Under the pieces are notes generated by a model. It did not search any database. It was not told the DNA's origin and saw only the letters and a program-made list of their open reading frames with translations. The translations under genes and the position numbers were made by a program. From Roseofilum casamattae BLCC-M143 (GTDB taxonomy: Bacteria > Cyanobacteriota > Cyanobacteriia > Cyanobacteriales > Desertifilaceae), in NCBI RefSeq assembly GCF_030068455.1, contig NZ_JAQOSQ010000023.1, positions 1 to 62,634 on the forward strand: 62,634 bases of DNA, read 5' to 3'. This document shows positions 52,201 through 61,199 of this stretch, in pieces (positions within the stretch are counted from its first letter, which is position 1; each line of letters opens with the position of its first letter).

Positions 52201-55084
52201 GAAGAAAACGTTTGGGTCAGCATCGCCAACTCAAGAATACATCTTCCCCAATAGCGGCATTATTTATGCTACCCGCGAAGATGCCGTACGGGATAATTCC
52301 GTTCCCGGCCAAGCCGAACAAAGCTCCAAAGACAGCGTTCTCGATCCCTATCGCCATCCGAATGGGATTATGCTGACCAATGGCTCCAACCTGAGGCGAG
52401 AAACAGACTACCGCTTAGAAGAGCGCGGCTTGATTCTTGCAACGAACTCATCCGTCTACGTCAAAGGTGAATTTAATCTACATACCAAGGGCGGCGAGTT
52501 TAAGAACGAAACAACTCATTTAGATTACAGTCGCAAGAACGCCGATCTCAATCCTAACTTTGCTTGTCGGAAAGGTCAGTTCGCCGAGTGCACAGAAGGG
52601 GATGACTGGAGGCCGGCGACGGTTATTGCCGATGCCGTTATGCTCCTCTCTAGCAACTTCAACGAAGGTTACCGTACTGATGGTGACTACGATCTGCGCT
52701 TTAACTTCGACGACCCCGCTCACTGGTGGAAAGATGGAGATGCCTATAAGTACAGTATTGTCAAACCTTCCAATAATATTGCTCCCGTTGGATTTGATGC
52801 CGATGGAAATGGAACGATTAATGAGAATACTAAAGTCAGCGAAACATCCTTGACTAATTTGACGGCTGGCATTCGCGCAGCATTTGGCAGCGATAATACC
52901 GATTCTAGTAGTCCCAACCGGACCGATCTCAATCTTGATGGAGATGCAGACGATAACGAAGTTAAAGAAACAGATATTTCGGCTGCAACTGTAGCTCGTG
53001 CCATCCGACGACTGAATGGTTTCTGGGATAACAACTTCGTAACCAGTCGTGCGTTTACCGACAGTGACTATTCCGACAAAAACAAGAAACCCGATCCCAG
53101 CTTTTCCGGCCACAGCTCCTACTTCAATAACTTCGTTACTCCGATTCAACGGCGAGTTGAATTCCCAGAGTACTTAATGGAAATGTGTCCGAAACTCCCC
53201 GTTTCTGCCTGCGGTCCGGACGATTGGTACATCATTGGCTACGATGCCAATTCTCCTGGTTCTCCTGGGGACGCGATTGGTGACGGAGACACGGATGATA
53301 CATTCAAAGAATCAGATATCCCAGTCTATTTCAATCCAGATAATGACCTGGATGACACCATACAAGAATATGTTTCCTATGATTTAAACGGAGACGGTAC
53401 TCTTGATAGCACTACTGCTCTGAATGAAGCAAAACTTGCGATCGATCTCGATGGTGATAATGCAACGACTACCACCGATAAGTTTGAGGGGATTCTTGGT
53501 ATCGATTTGAATGGCGACGGTACGGTAGATAGTAACGCTGACATTGCAGAATCAAGCATCAAACTCGATATAGATGGAGATGGAGATATTGAAGATAAAG
53601 ATCTAACAGAGAAGTCATGGGGTTCGGGTTTAGACCTGAATGGTGATGGTGAAATCAAGGATGATGTGAAGATAACTGAAGACAATATTCCTCTTATCGA
53701 TTGGAATGGTGATGGAGACTACTTAGATGGTTTTAAGGAAGACGGTACTGACTCAGGGTTGTTTGATGTTAATGCAGACGGAGAAGTTAACGATGAAACA
53801 GTAAAAGAGTCTGACATAAAATTCCACGTTAGCGATCTAATTTACAGTGGTATGACGTTGGATCTCAATAGGATCGGTACTAATTCGGGAACAACGTCGC
53901 GACCTCCAAGTGATGCTGCTTACCAACAATTTCCAAGGCGAGTTGCTTTTCTCAGAGATAGAAACAACACCCTGAGACTCGATAACAATACACCTATTGT
54001 ATTTGCCATCGATCACCAGAATGATAGTAATGATACAAATGATATCGTTAACTATGCCGGCTACAGTAACTTTGATGTTCCCACCGTTGAAGGAAAATTT
54101 GCCAGCCACATTCTAGGTACTAACTTCCTCGGAGTTATCGAAACACTTATGGGAGAATCACTTCGAGGAACGCACACGGTCAACACTGACTCACTCGATG
54201 CAAATAATCGTAAGAGAAGTAACACATTGTGGTTCAAGACAACAACGAATAGTGGCGATCCAACCAGCGGTGATTACTATGGTACAGGAAGTAGCGCCCG
54301 AGGGCTGTTCTATATTAATGCGTTAAAAGGAACTATTCCTGGAGAACAACCTCTACTCGTTCCACTGTTGCAACTGCAAGTGACGACAAATACGCCTAGC
54401 GATACGAACGATTTTACCAGCAACAATATTGGAGGGAAATCTAATACGCAGAGTCAAAAGATCAACTGGATGCTGCCGGCTGGGGCAAATACCCAATATA
54501 ACCTGGTCATGGCCACTGGAGACATCCCGGGACGACCTCAAGATAACAACGGCGGTTTTGGAAACTTCCCCCGCTTCTTGGAAAACTGGGGTCAGGGCAG
54601 CGATCAGAAAACGGTTACTATCTTAGGCTCGTTCATTCAACTGGTTCGTAGCTCTTACGCCAACGCTTCTTTCTTCCCGTATATACCGAACAGTCAAGAT
54701 GGTATTACCTATGGAGGGATTGAGGATCGAGACGGAACGTTGTTTGGCTACACGCAAGCCTATTCAACGGGTAACAATGTAATTAAAAATAATAAAGGTC
54801 GATTGCCCTACTACTTCGCTCCCAAAAGAGCTTGGGGATTTGATGTGGCGCTGCTGACTCAGCAACCGGACTTGTTCTCGCAACAGTTCACGACTCCGCC
54901 AACAGCCGATCCCAACGAATTCTTCCGTCAAGTGAGCCGAGACGATGACTGGGTGAAAACCTTGCTCTGTGCGGCTCAAGAAACTGGCGGGTTCGATAAT
55001 GCGGATGCGGGTTATGGAAGCAACTATACCTATGCTATTCCCCAAGACCAACGCCCGAGTACTTGCCCAGTTAAACCCAATTAA
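49229..55084 (+). CDS. hpsA: Hormogonium polysaccharide biosynthesis protein HpsA
   Basis: The 1951-residue protein matches HpsA. A basic start (RLLGKIRNSFLRLGQAIARW) leads to a prepilin-like segment, AGFVLPTVTMVMLVVSLLTL, followed by DRAKNAHNFRVNEATLNAAA. A very long extracytoplasmic body follows. In Nostoc punctiforme the hps genes are required for gliding and polysaccharide secretion. Residues from about 1230 to 1530 contain many DxNxDGxxD-type loops (DLNGDGTLDS, DLNGDGTVDS, DIDGDGDIED, DLNGDGEIKD, DWNGDGDYLD, DVNADGEVND), which look like dockerin/EF-hand calcium loops. The gene heads the hpsA-hpsB-hpsC operon. Confidence 0.88.
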   Translation: MSIQRLLGKIRNSFLRLGQAIARWFSRFVYGRIRTLLGSKRRPQAGFVLPTVTMVMLVVSLLTLAMLLRSTDRAKNAHNFRVNEATLNAAAPALDRARAKIDKLFSDPSLSGRGTPSDDSLINAISTAIGNYTFGDETALTLIYDVDEQDGAGQSDTDGDDDFNSGNISRSRPETLTSAWKFPIDTDNDGLFDTFTLYGIYLANSPGEDERPRYPLEARTPPLSEGQKPGKCQSSVVTSANKVGTSGWLKIDDKLKKSVYVYATNVPITSLTNLNAADYETFEGAGGFSAIEYQQDRSRIPLANNAVVYEDDLRIMPGAGIELNGRILTNGNLLTGDNGEDVRFWLVSSPESCFYEEEASKILVGGNLANGRVTDTSDKKNALLDLFQGKATTPKKKQNLGKSQKSITAKGGQAVYNNTFAYQERVDYLVDAAIAAGGGTGAYTDNGKSAEEYRIETYPTDVIPQEIINSAQSRIQANGDLDLVETIQEELQIYFRQRTRRVPYAEVPAGENAVFIGSTAYNDSSIDSQGKAKTFFTLDRFGSDVDKTGLSPLRPPNSWMYPVNPDDNSTTYMKAKDGSSELKLDIDKPPASDPSLREGKEYLQGDRVLLGNNLPEYVYNPATQEFVQNGEQDLQKKDNKWFETNGNDTTDNIRTRTSQVTTLAQPGATERDGFWELSAAEEPEDPRIETVGGLRVVTGAGLYLPKASDGSLPSFPGTIPDPEAWPLDYTAWPDWMPVPHEHYDSSDNPIVYDELGKPIGGKSTSSKLGDSKHPYLVMRATAVYHYDKNPTGDKGDPYDPNETKTPDRYQTPIACISSYYDPTDETSAKDVSAGGNSNNGIVYKWPGDQWKNYLSYQAKLRFPNGNWVNPILHDIDKDNPNGSKKINLTSGALESGKSLTLSERTAIDTAMCAYSIFKNPGSNKDQSLIDNDTIKETTFLDAREIKAIEAIEATIPTTAPDIYEPSNYDRPIEERQPLEIRATVLDLDKMRKKTFGSASPTQEYIFPNSGIIYATREDAVRDNSVPGQAEQSSKDSVLDPYRHPNGIMLTNGSNLRRETDYRLEERGLILATNSSVYVKGEFNLHTKGGEFKNETTHLDYSRKNADLNPNFACRKGQFAECTEGDDWRPATVIADAVMLLSSNFNEGYRTDGDYDLRFNFDDPAHWWKDGDAYKYSIVKPSNNIAPVGFDADGNGTINENTKVSETSLTNLTAGIRAAFGSDNTDSSSPNRTDLNLDGDADDNEVKETDISAATVARAIRRLNGFWDNNFVTSRAFTDSDYSDKNKKPDPSFSGHSSYFNNFVTPIQRRVEFPEYLMEMCPKLPVSACGPDDWYIIGYDANSPGSPGDAIGDGDTDDTFKESDIPVYFNPDNDLDDTIQEYVSYDLNGDGTLDSTTALNEAKLAIDLDGDNATTTTDKFEGILGIDLNGDGTVDSNADIAESSIKLDIDGDGDIEDKDLTEKSWGSGLDLNGDGEIKDDVKITEDNIPLIDWNGDGDYLDGFKEDGTDSGLFDVNADGEVNDETVKESDIKFHVSDLIYSGMTLDLNRIGTNSGTTSRPPSDAAYQQFPRRVAFLRDRNNTLRLDNNTPIVFAIDHQNDSNDTNDIVNYAGYSNFDVPTVEGKFASHILGTNFLGVIETLMGESLRGTHTVNTDSLDANNRKRSNTLWFKTTTNSGDPTSGDYYGTGSSARGLFYINALKGTIPGEQPLLVPLLQLQVTTNTPSDTNDFTSNNIGGKSNTQSQKINWMLPAGANTQYNLVMATGDIPGRPQDNNGGFGNFPRFLENWGQGSDQKTVTILGSFIQLVRSSYANASFFPYIPNSQDGITYGGIEDRDGTLFGYTQAYSTGNNVIKNNKGRLPYYFAPKRAWGFDVALLTQQPDLFSQQFTTPPTADPNEFFRQVSRDDDWVKTLLCAAQETGGFDNADAGYGSNYTYAIPQDQRPSTCPVKPN

Positions 55085-55130
55085 GCTAAAAATCTCTAGT
55101 TCAGTTCTACCACTTGTCTGAGGAAAAGCC

Positions 55131-55988
55131 ATGTTTACCCCAAAGCTCAAAAACCTCCATCCCCCATCTCCCGATGCTGGGTTTACCCTGATTGAATCCG
55201 TGGTTGCGATCGTTCTTCTCAGCGTTATGCTAGTGGGTGTTGCTCCGGTTATCGTCCTCTCCACGGCAACCCGAGTTCAGGCACGGCGCGTCGAGATGGC
55301 AACGCAAGCTGCTCGAGCTTATGTGGATGGAGTCCGCTCTGGGGTAATTTTTCCTCCCTATATGGTAGTTGAACTTGATGAAACTACAGAGAAAACCGTC
55401 AGTGGCGAGACGATACAGGAATTTGATTCCCAGCGAGATGCGGTATTTTCTGCTGTACTTCCCCCTGCGGGGAATGCTCTAGGAACTTGCGTGGAACCAG
55501 GAACTAAGCCCAAAACACTCAAACCTGAAAATTATCCGTATTGCAATAATCCCAAGGAACCGAAAGCAGCCCCAACATCAGGAGCGGGTGCCAGCAGTTC
55601 CGATGTAAGCTTGTATTGTCTGGACTTAGATCTTGATGGTAAATGTACGGGTAGCAGTCATGGAGACTTAATCGTGCAAGCTTATCGCAGTTCGGGAGTA
55701 CAAGACTCGAAAGCTTTGACAGCGGCGGAACTGAAAGGAACGATTAAACAGAAAAATGGCATTTCTGAAGATGAAAGCATGAGACAAGGCTATATCCTTG
55801 GATTGCGAGTGTATCGTGCTGATGCGTTTGATGGATCTGGAAACCTGAAAGCTGGCACTGCTCAGAGGTCTTATGGTGCAACGTGGGATAAGAAAGCTCC
55901 TTTAGTGGAAATGACGACTGAAATTAAAGGAACGGGAGAGGCAACATTTGACTCTCTCTGCGGCCGCCTCGGCGGGACGTGTTCTTAA
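55131..55988 (+). CDS. hpsB: Pseudopilin HpsB
   Basis: The 285-residue protein has a type IV prepilin leader and helix: DAGFTLIESVVAIVLLSVML, with cleavage expected after Gly and the conserved Glu at +5. ATRVQARRVEMATQAARAYV continues the helix. The Cys-containing C-terminal part is variable. It follows hpsA by 46 bp and overlaps the longest possible hpsC frame, consistent with the hps operon. HpsB is one of the pseudopilins thought to assist secretion of hormogonium polysaccharide. Confidence 0.87.
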   Translation: MFTPKLKNLHPPSPDAGFTLIESVVAIVLLSVMLVGVAPVIVLSTATRVQARRVEMATQAARAYVDGVRSGVIFPPYMVVELDETTEKTVSGETIQEFDSQRDAVFSAVLPPAGNALGTCVEPGTKPKTLKPENYPYCNNPKEPKAAPTSGAGASSSDVSLYCLDLDLDGKCTGSSHGDLIVQAYRSSGVQDSKALTAAELKGTIKQKNGISEDESMRQGYILGLRVYRADAFDGSGNLKAGTAQRSYGATWDKKAPLVEMTTEIKGTGEATFDSLCGRLGGTCS

Positions 55989-56041
55989 TACAGTACATCG
56001 ATGTTGGTAAATTTGGAAAAATGGGTATTGGTGGGAGACTG

Positions 56042-57205
56042 ATGATGAGAGATTTTTTGCAACGACTTTTATTCTACAACTGCAAATTACGGCGCGCATC
56101 CTTAAGTTCGGGATCTAAAGGTGGCTTTACTTTAATCGAGCTATTGGTGGCCCTGGTTGTGGCTTCAATTATGATTAGTACTCTGTTAGGGTTTATGGTT
56201 AATATCCTGACCACAGACCGTAGGGAACAGGCAAAGGCAACGACGGAACAGGAAATGCAAAGTGCTTTAGATTATATTGCTCGCGATTTAGAGCAAGCAG
56301 TATATATCTATGATGCGGAAGGTTTGCAAGAAATTACGAATGGCTATAGTACGACCACAGCCACCGGACAAAGTCAATTAGAGACCGATAGTGATGAGGT
56401 TTATAGAGTTCCCGTCTTGGTATTTTGGAAGCGAGATGTTTTGCGAGCCGACCAAACCATTAATGTCACCAAAAAGAAAGGTACAACAATTGGCTGTCTA
56501 GTCAAGTCAGATCTAAAACCATGCAACGACCAAGATTACCCGGTTTATTCGCTCGTGGCTTATTACCTGATGAAAGATAAAACATGCGGTGATAAATGGT
56601 CTTGTGCGGCTCGTATCGGTCGCTTTGAGATTCGCGATGGTATCCAAGATGCAGATGGGACAGTCCAAGATGGGACGCGCGATAGTGTTGACTACGATTT
56701 GTTTCCAAGTAAAGGATTTAAGCCATTTGTTCTGACCGGCAGTTTAGAAGCATCGATGAATAGCTGGGAGAAGGATGATGAAGCATTTGACAACAATGTT
56801 GAAGTTTTGATTGACTATATCGACCAAACAACGATCGCAGAGATGAACAACAGCGATAATCCCAAACATCGCAAGCAAGAAGATTGCCAAGGGGTGTTCG
56901 GTTTTGAAGATGATGATGCAAACAATAATCCGCAAATGGTTCCCAACTACGAAAACTATAGTCAAGATGGCATCACCTTAAATAAGGCAGCCCGAGATAT
57001 GTTTAAGACGGGAAGTTTCTACGCTTGCGTTGATTCCAACCGCACTTTAGCTCGAGTCTTTATCCGAGGAAATAGTGTAGCGCGAATCGTTCGGAATGAC
57101 CAAATTGCTACTCAAGCCAAGTATCGGGAGAACGCCTCAGCATTTTTTCCAACTGCGAGCATTCAAGTGCAAGGACGAGGATTGGTGAATCTGGAGAAAA
57201 ATTAA
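56042..57205 (+). CDS. hpsC: Pseudopilin HpsC
   Basis: The ATG at 56042 is preceded by GGTGGGAG and gives 387 residues; the frame is open back to a GTG at 55979 that overlaps hpsB. The prepilin segment is GGFTLIELLVALVVASIMIS, then FMVNILTTDRREQAKATTEQ and MQSALDYIARDLEQAVYIYD, the typical PilW/GspJ-like start of HpsC. The C-terminal half (FVLTGSLEASMNSW, FKTGSFYACVDSNRTLARVF, FPTASIQVQGRG) carries few cysteines. It is the third gene of the operon. Confidence 0.87.
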   Translation: MMRDFLQRLLFYNCKLRRASLSSGSKGGFTLIELLVALVVASIMISTLLGFMVNILTTDRREQAKATTEQEMQSALDYIARDLEQAVYIYDAEGLQEITNGYSTTTATGQSQLETDSDEVYRVPVLVFWKRDVLRADQTINVTKKKGTTIGCLVKSDLKPCNDQDYPVYSLVAYYLMKDKTCGDKWSCAARIGRFEIRDGIQDADGTVQDGTRDSVDYDLFPSKGFKPFVLTGSLEASMNSWEKDDEAFDNNVEVLIDYIDQTTIAEMNNSDNPKHRKQEDCQGVFGFEDDDANNNPQMVPNYENYSQDGITLNKAARDMFKTGSFYACVDSNRTLARVFIRGNSVARIVRNDQIATQAKYRENASAFFPTASIQVQGRGLVNLEKN

Positions 57206-57239
57206 GAGAAAATAGAAGGAGATTAGGGAGGATTTTATT

Positions 57240-57944
57240 ATGCGATTATGGTGGATGGGTTGGTTGAAGTTACGCCAATCTGAGGTAGAAGGATTTACCT
57301 TAATTGAAGTTCTAGTAGCGATTGTCATTGTCGGAATTCTGAGTGCTATGGCCACGCCAACCTGGCTGGGTTTTGTTCGTCAGCAAAGGGTGAGTGCTAT
57401 TAATGAAGATATTTCTCTGGCTTTGCGAAATGCTCAACAAAAAGCCAGAAGTACAAAAATTGCTCAGGCGGTGAGCGTACGCATTAATGATAGTGGATTG
57501 GCGCAAGTGGCGATTCATGAGAAAGGTGCCGATATTACTGAAATTAACAAGTTAGATGAGCCAACATGGACCAATTTGGGCAACGATAAGGGCGTTTCCG
57601 GAACAGATGTTTTGCTGTTCTCGAATTTAGTGCCTAATCTTTCGAGTAGTAAGAATATTAATACTTTAGATAAGAGTGTTAGTTCAGACACTTATCCGCA
57701 ACCCATATCCAAGGATGATAAGGGACCGGTGACTATCGTTTTTAATCAGTTCGGTAGCCTAGATGGGGATGATGTTGCGGCACTTGAATTTGGAGTAAGG
57801 GGATTGGTGATTGGTGTAGGCGTACCAGCAGGGAGCAGCGCAACCAAACCAGTCAAGGATTCCGAGCGTTGTATCAAAGTAAAGACCTTATTGGGAGCAA
57901 TGGAGTTGGGGATCGGAGAAGAGGAATGCAAACCGTGGCAATAG
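57240..57944 (+). CDS. GspH/FimT-type pseudopilin, likely HpsD
   Basis: The 234-residue protein has a strong ribosome site (GGGAGG) and a prepilin segment EGFTLIEVLVAIVIVGILSA followed by MATPTWLGFVRQQRVSAINE, the GspH/FimT pattern. In Nostoc hpsB, hpsC and hpsD encode pseudopilins, so this is probably the HpsD position. I leave the symbol empty because only position and fold support it. The downstream glycosyltransferase genes hpsE-G are not here; minCDE follows instead. Confidence 0.8.
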   Translation: MRLWWMGWLKLRQSEVEGFTLIEVLVAIVIVGILSAMATPTWLGFVRQQRVSAINEDISLALRNAQQKARSTKIAQAVSVRINDSGLAQVAIHEKGADITEINKLDEPTWTNLGNDKGVSGTDVLLFSNLVPNLSSSKNINTLDKSVSSDTYPQPISKDDKGPVTIVFNQFGSLDGDDVAALEFGVRGLVIGVGVPAGSSATKPVKDSERCIKVKTLLGAMELGIGEEECKPWQ

Positions 57945-58043
57945 TTGTTACTGAGAGAATTGCCATGTTTCAATCGGGGCGATCGCTACGGAGTGATGGT
58001 CTGATAAAATACTGGCTAGACCTGCTCTGCATAGGCGAGATCC

Positions 58044-58991
58044 ATGTCCGATCCTTCCATTTCTCCAGCCTCATTAACCTTTGCGGTTAGTTTAGATTCG
58101 GATGCTCTAGAAACAGCAGCAAATGAGGTTCCGGCCGAACCGACTCCCCCTACGGTAACCGACGAACAACCGACAGAAGCCTCTGAAGAGACTTCAGAGA
58201 TAGCAGAATCTCTAGAACCGCAGTTGGCTCCGGAACCGATTCTGTTAAAAGATATTCCCGTTCGCCTGAAGGCGGAAGGGTCTTATTTCCGTTTAATTTT
58301 ACCTCCAGAAGGGGAACTCACTTGCACTTGGATGGAATTATCGCAACAAATTCAAGTGTTGTTGAAAGGGAGCGAGCTGCTGAAAAACCTGGGAGAAGCA
58401 ACCGTTCCCCTGTATTTACTCGCCCGAGATCGACTGTTGGACAGCCGACAACTGCAAGGAATTTCCGATCTTCTGGCTCCTTTCCACCTGCAACTGGAGC
58501 GAGTTGAAACCCAGCGCCGACAAACGGCGATCGCGGCAGTAACTTGCGGTTATAGTGTGGAGCAAATGAGTGCCAGCGATCCGCTCAAAACCAATAGTTC
58601 GCCGACAGTGAGATTGCAAGAAGATCCGCTCTATTTGCAAACCACTTTGCGATCGGGGGTGGAAATTCGTCACCCAGGAACCATTATCATTCAAGGAGAT
58701 ATTAACCCAGGAGCCTCGGCGATCGCCGATGGTGATATCCTCGTGTGGGGACGGTTGCGCGGAGTGGCTCATGCCGGTTCCGCTGGCAATCCCAACTGCA
58801 CGATTATGGCTCTGGATATGGAACCGACTCAAATTCGCATTGCCGGACAAGTGGCTCGTACTCCCAAACATTCCTTACCTAAACCTTATCCAGAAGTTGC
58901 TTATGCCACTCCCGAAGGAATCCGCCTTGCCGCTGCGATGGATTTTCCCAAAGTCCGCTATGCTTTAGTCACTGACCAAGAAGAAGTTTAA
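58044..58991 (+). CDS. minC: Septum site-determining protein MinC
   Basis: The 315-residue protein has an N-terminal disordered Pro/Glu-rich stretch of about 65 residues (EVPAEPTPPTVTDEQPTEAS) that is absent from E. coli MinC. A MinC_N domain follows, then the beta-helical MinC_C domain, seen as LRSGVEIRHPGTIIIQGDIN and GDILVWGRLRGVAHAG. MinC inhibits FtsZ at the cell poles and is positioned by MinD. It is the first gene of minCDE and lies 14 bp before minD. Confidence 0.95.
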   Translation: MSDPSISPASLTFAVSLDSDALETAANEVPAEPTPPTVTDEQPTEASEETSEIAESLEPQLAPEPILLKDIPVRLKAEGSYFRLILPPEGELTCTWMELSQQIQVLLKGSELLKNLGEATVPLYLLARDRLLDSRQLQGISDLLAPFHLQLERVETQRRQTAIAAVTCGYSVEQMSASDPLKTNSSPTVRLQEDPLYLQTTLRSGVEIRHPGTIIIQGDINPGASAIADGDILVWGRLRGVAHAGSAGNPNCTIMALDMEPTQIRIAGQVARTPKHSLPKPYPEVAYATPEGIRLAAAMDFPKVRYALVTDQEEV

Positions 58992-59005
58992 GCCAGATCT
59001 CGATC

Positions 59006-59809
59006 ATGAGTCGTATTATTGTCGTTACATCAGGCAAGGGAGGGGTGGGAAAAACCACCTGTACCGCGAATTTAGGAATGGCTCTCGCTCAACGAGGACG
59101 GCGGGTGGTACTCGTCGATGCCGATTTTGGGTTGAGAAACTTAGATTTACTCCTGGGTTTGGAAAACCGCATTGTCTATACAGCGGTGGAAGTAATTGCT
59201 GGAGAGTGCCGACTGGAGCAAGCTTTGGTGCGAGATAAGCGTCAATCGAAGCTGGTGCTCTTACCCGCCGCGCAAAATCGGACCAAAGATGCCATCACTC
59301 CCGAGCAAATGGCGAAATTGATCCATCGCTTGCGACCGAACTTCGATTACGCGATTGTAGACTGTCCGGCCGGGATTGAAATGGGATTCCAAAATGCGAT
59401 CGCCGCCGCGGAAGAAGCGGTCATTGTCACTACCCCAGAAATTGCGGCCGTACGCGATGCCGACCGCGTCATCGGTCTCTTGGAAGCCAATAATATCAGT
59501 AAAATTCGCTTAATTGTGAATCGGATTCGACCGAATATGATTCAGTCGAATGATATGATGTCGGTTCAGGACGTGCAAGAAATTTTGGCGATTCCGTTAC
59601 TCGGGATTATTCCCGATGACGAACGAGTCATTATCTCGACTAACCGAGGAGAACCCTTAACTCTCTCTGGTGCTGGAGAGTCCTCCCTACCGGGTATGGC
59701 CTATGGCAATATTGCCCGTCGTTTGGAAGGAGAGAAAGTTCCATATCTCGACCTATTTGCTCCAGAGGGCAATTTTTTCAGCCGTCTGTTTCAGCGATTT
59801 CGGAAATAA
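59006..59809 (+). CDS. minD: Septum site-determining ATPase MinD
   Basis: The 267-residue protein has the deviant Walker A motif TSGKGGVGKTTCTANLG, VVLVDADFGLRNLDLLLGLE, and YAIVDCPAGIEMGFQNAI. It ends with a short amphipathic helix (FFSRLFQRFRK) for membrane binding. MinD recruits MinC to the membrane and is released by MinE. It lies between minC and minE with close spacing. Confidence 0.97.
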   Translation: MSRIIVVTSGKGGVGKTTCTANLGMALAQRGRRVVLVDADFGLRNLDLLLGLENRIVYTAVEVIAGECRLEQALVRDKRQSKLVLLPAAQNRTKDAITPEQMAKLIHRLRPNFDYAIVDCPAGIEMGFQNAIAAAEEAVIVTTPEIAAVRDADRVIGLLEANNISKIRLIVNRIRPNMIQSNDMMSVQDVQEILAIPLLGIIPDDERVIISTNRGEPLTLSGAGESSLPGMAYGNIARRLEGEKVPYLDLFAPEGNFFSRLFQRFRK

Positions 59810-59879
59810 GCTCATTGATGGGCCGCAATGACTGACCATCTACCTAAGGACTATCTCCTTCTTTAATCCCGAATATCTT

Positions 59880-60443
59880 ATGCTTAACGATCTCCTAGAA
59901 CGTCTCTTGCCTTGGACTGCTCGGCCCTCTAGCCGGGACGCCGTCAAGCAGCGCTTAAAAGTGGTACTTGCATACGATCGCGCTGGCATTAGTCCGGGAA
60001 TTTTAGAGGAGATGCAAAAGGATATTGTGGCAGTACTGTCTCGATATGTGGAACTCGACGACGAACAGCTTCAGTTTTCCATCGAAAATAGCGATCGCGC
60101 TACAGCATTAATTGCAAATTTCCCGATTCGACGCATTAAAGGAAACTCGGAAGAGTCCTCGGTTGCTTCTACCCCAGATGTTGAAGAGATGGCGAAAACC
60201 TTAGAGGAGCTGACTGAGGAAGAGCAAGAACCCAACTCCGAACTTGAAGAGTTGTTTCTTGATGGCTCTCCAACTTCTTCAGAACTCGATGCTTCTGCCA
60301 GCTCTGCTGATGCAACTGCAACATCCGATCCCGCGAACGAACAAACTATTACATCCTCTAAGCAAGACTCTGCAAAGCTTCCAGAGAAAAAAAGCCCGCA
60401 AGTATCCGATCGAAAGGTGCGTAAATCATCCAAATCCGAGTAA
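59880..60443 (+). CDS. minE: Cell division topological factor MinE with long acidic tail
   Basis: The first 90 residues are MinE: LLERLLPWTARPSSRDAVKQ (membrane helix and start), RLKVVLAYDRAGISPGILEE (MinD-contact helix), ILAVLS-like IVAVLSRYVELDDEQL and FSIENSDRATALIANFPI. Ordinary MinE proteins have 80-110 residues. Here about 97 more residues follow, rich in Glu, Ser, Asp and Thr and ending in a basic KKSPQVSDRKVRKSSKSE stretch. The tail looks disordered. It may regulate MinE or contact other division proteins, but it could also be a lineage extension with no function. Confidence 0.95.
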   Translation: MLNDLLERLLPWTARPSSRDAVKQRLKVVLAYDRAGISPGILEEMQKDIVAVLSRYVELDDEQLQFSIENSDRATALIANFPIRRIKGNSEESSVASTPDVEEMAKTLEELTEEEQEPNSELEELFLDGSPTSSELDASASSADATATSDPANEQTITSSKQDSAKLPEKKSPQVSDRKVRKSSKSE

Positions 60444-60475
60444 GATAAAGTACAGACACTTACTTTATTTTGCTT

Positions 60476-60901
60476 ATGTCGTTAGAAGCTGACTCTCAAG
60501 CGACAACTTGTAGTTCTCTGAGCGCGTGTGTTAAAGCGTTAGGAATATCCGAGATCGAGCGTCATCTATTTCTTTGTGCAGACCAGAGCGTTCCGAAATG
60601 CTGCGATCGCCAAGTTAGTCTTGAGGCCTGGAATTATTTAAAGACTCGCTTAAAACAGCTCAACTTAGATCGCCCAACCTCCGAGCCATCTCCGACAATT
60701 TTTCGTACCAAGAGTAATTGCTTGCGGGTTTGTCAGCAAGGGCCGATCTTAGTTGTTTACCCGGATGGTGTATGGTATCACAGTTGTACGCCAGAAGTCA
60801 TCGAACGGATTATTAACGAGCATTTGCTTGGAAATGAAATTGTACGTGACTACGTGTTTCTCACCCATCCTCTGCCCGATACTTCCGTAAATTCACACTG
60901 A
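60476..60901 (+). CDS. Thioredoxin-fold [2Fe-2S] ferredoxin-like protein
   Basis: The ATG at 60476 gives 141 residues. The cysteine arrangement, [18 protein letters not shown] in the first half and [20 protein letters not shown] in the second, matches the thioredoxin-like [2Fe-2S] ferredoxins. The phrase [19 protein letters not shown] is typical of cyanobacterial members. An electron-transfer or cluster-sensing role is likely; the partner is unknown. It follows minE by 32 bp but is probably not functionally linked. Confidence 0.82.
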   Translation: MSLEADSQATTCSSLSACVKALGISEIERHLFLCADQSVPKCCDRQVSLEAWNYLKTRLKQLNLDRPTSEPSPTIFRTKSNCLRVCQQGPILVVYPDGVWYHSCTPEVIERIINEHLLGNEIVRDYVFLTHPLPDTSVNSH

Positions 60902-61199
60902 TTTTTCTCTGTTGGAGCAGATATTGCGAAACAATTTAAGTAAATTCAGTGAAATAAATTCGTGCGTCTCTTACATTTTCCGAGAAAGTACGCTAAGATG
61001 CAGACATAGAGTGAAAACCAATGCCAGTATATTCACTAAATTTAAAAGGCTAGCTCTTGCTCGCGATCGGATCGGCGTTGACCGATGGGTACGAGCAACG
61101 GAAATAACCGAGAGCGATCGCGCGATCGCTTTCTGCAACATTCAATGAATCTACTGGCATGATGGTAATTTCTTGCAAATTTTCTGAGGGTATACTGAT
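60902..61199. other. Spacer before the response regulator gene
   Basis: No convincing gene is seen. A 78-codon frame at 60912-61148 has low-complexity basic content and crosses GCGATCGC runs, and I reject it. The promoter of the response regulator should lie here. Confidence 0.5.

Noticed and set aside
52520-53149. 209-codon frame on the minus strand inside hpsA
   Set aside because: Shadow of the calcium-loop region of HpsA, with low-complexity Ile/Val-rich content.
60912-61148. 78-codon frame before the response regulator
   Set aside because: Crosses GCGATCGC runs, has no ribosome site and no recognisable features.
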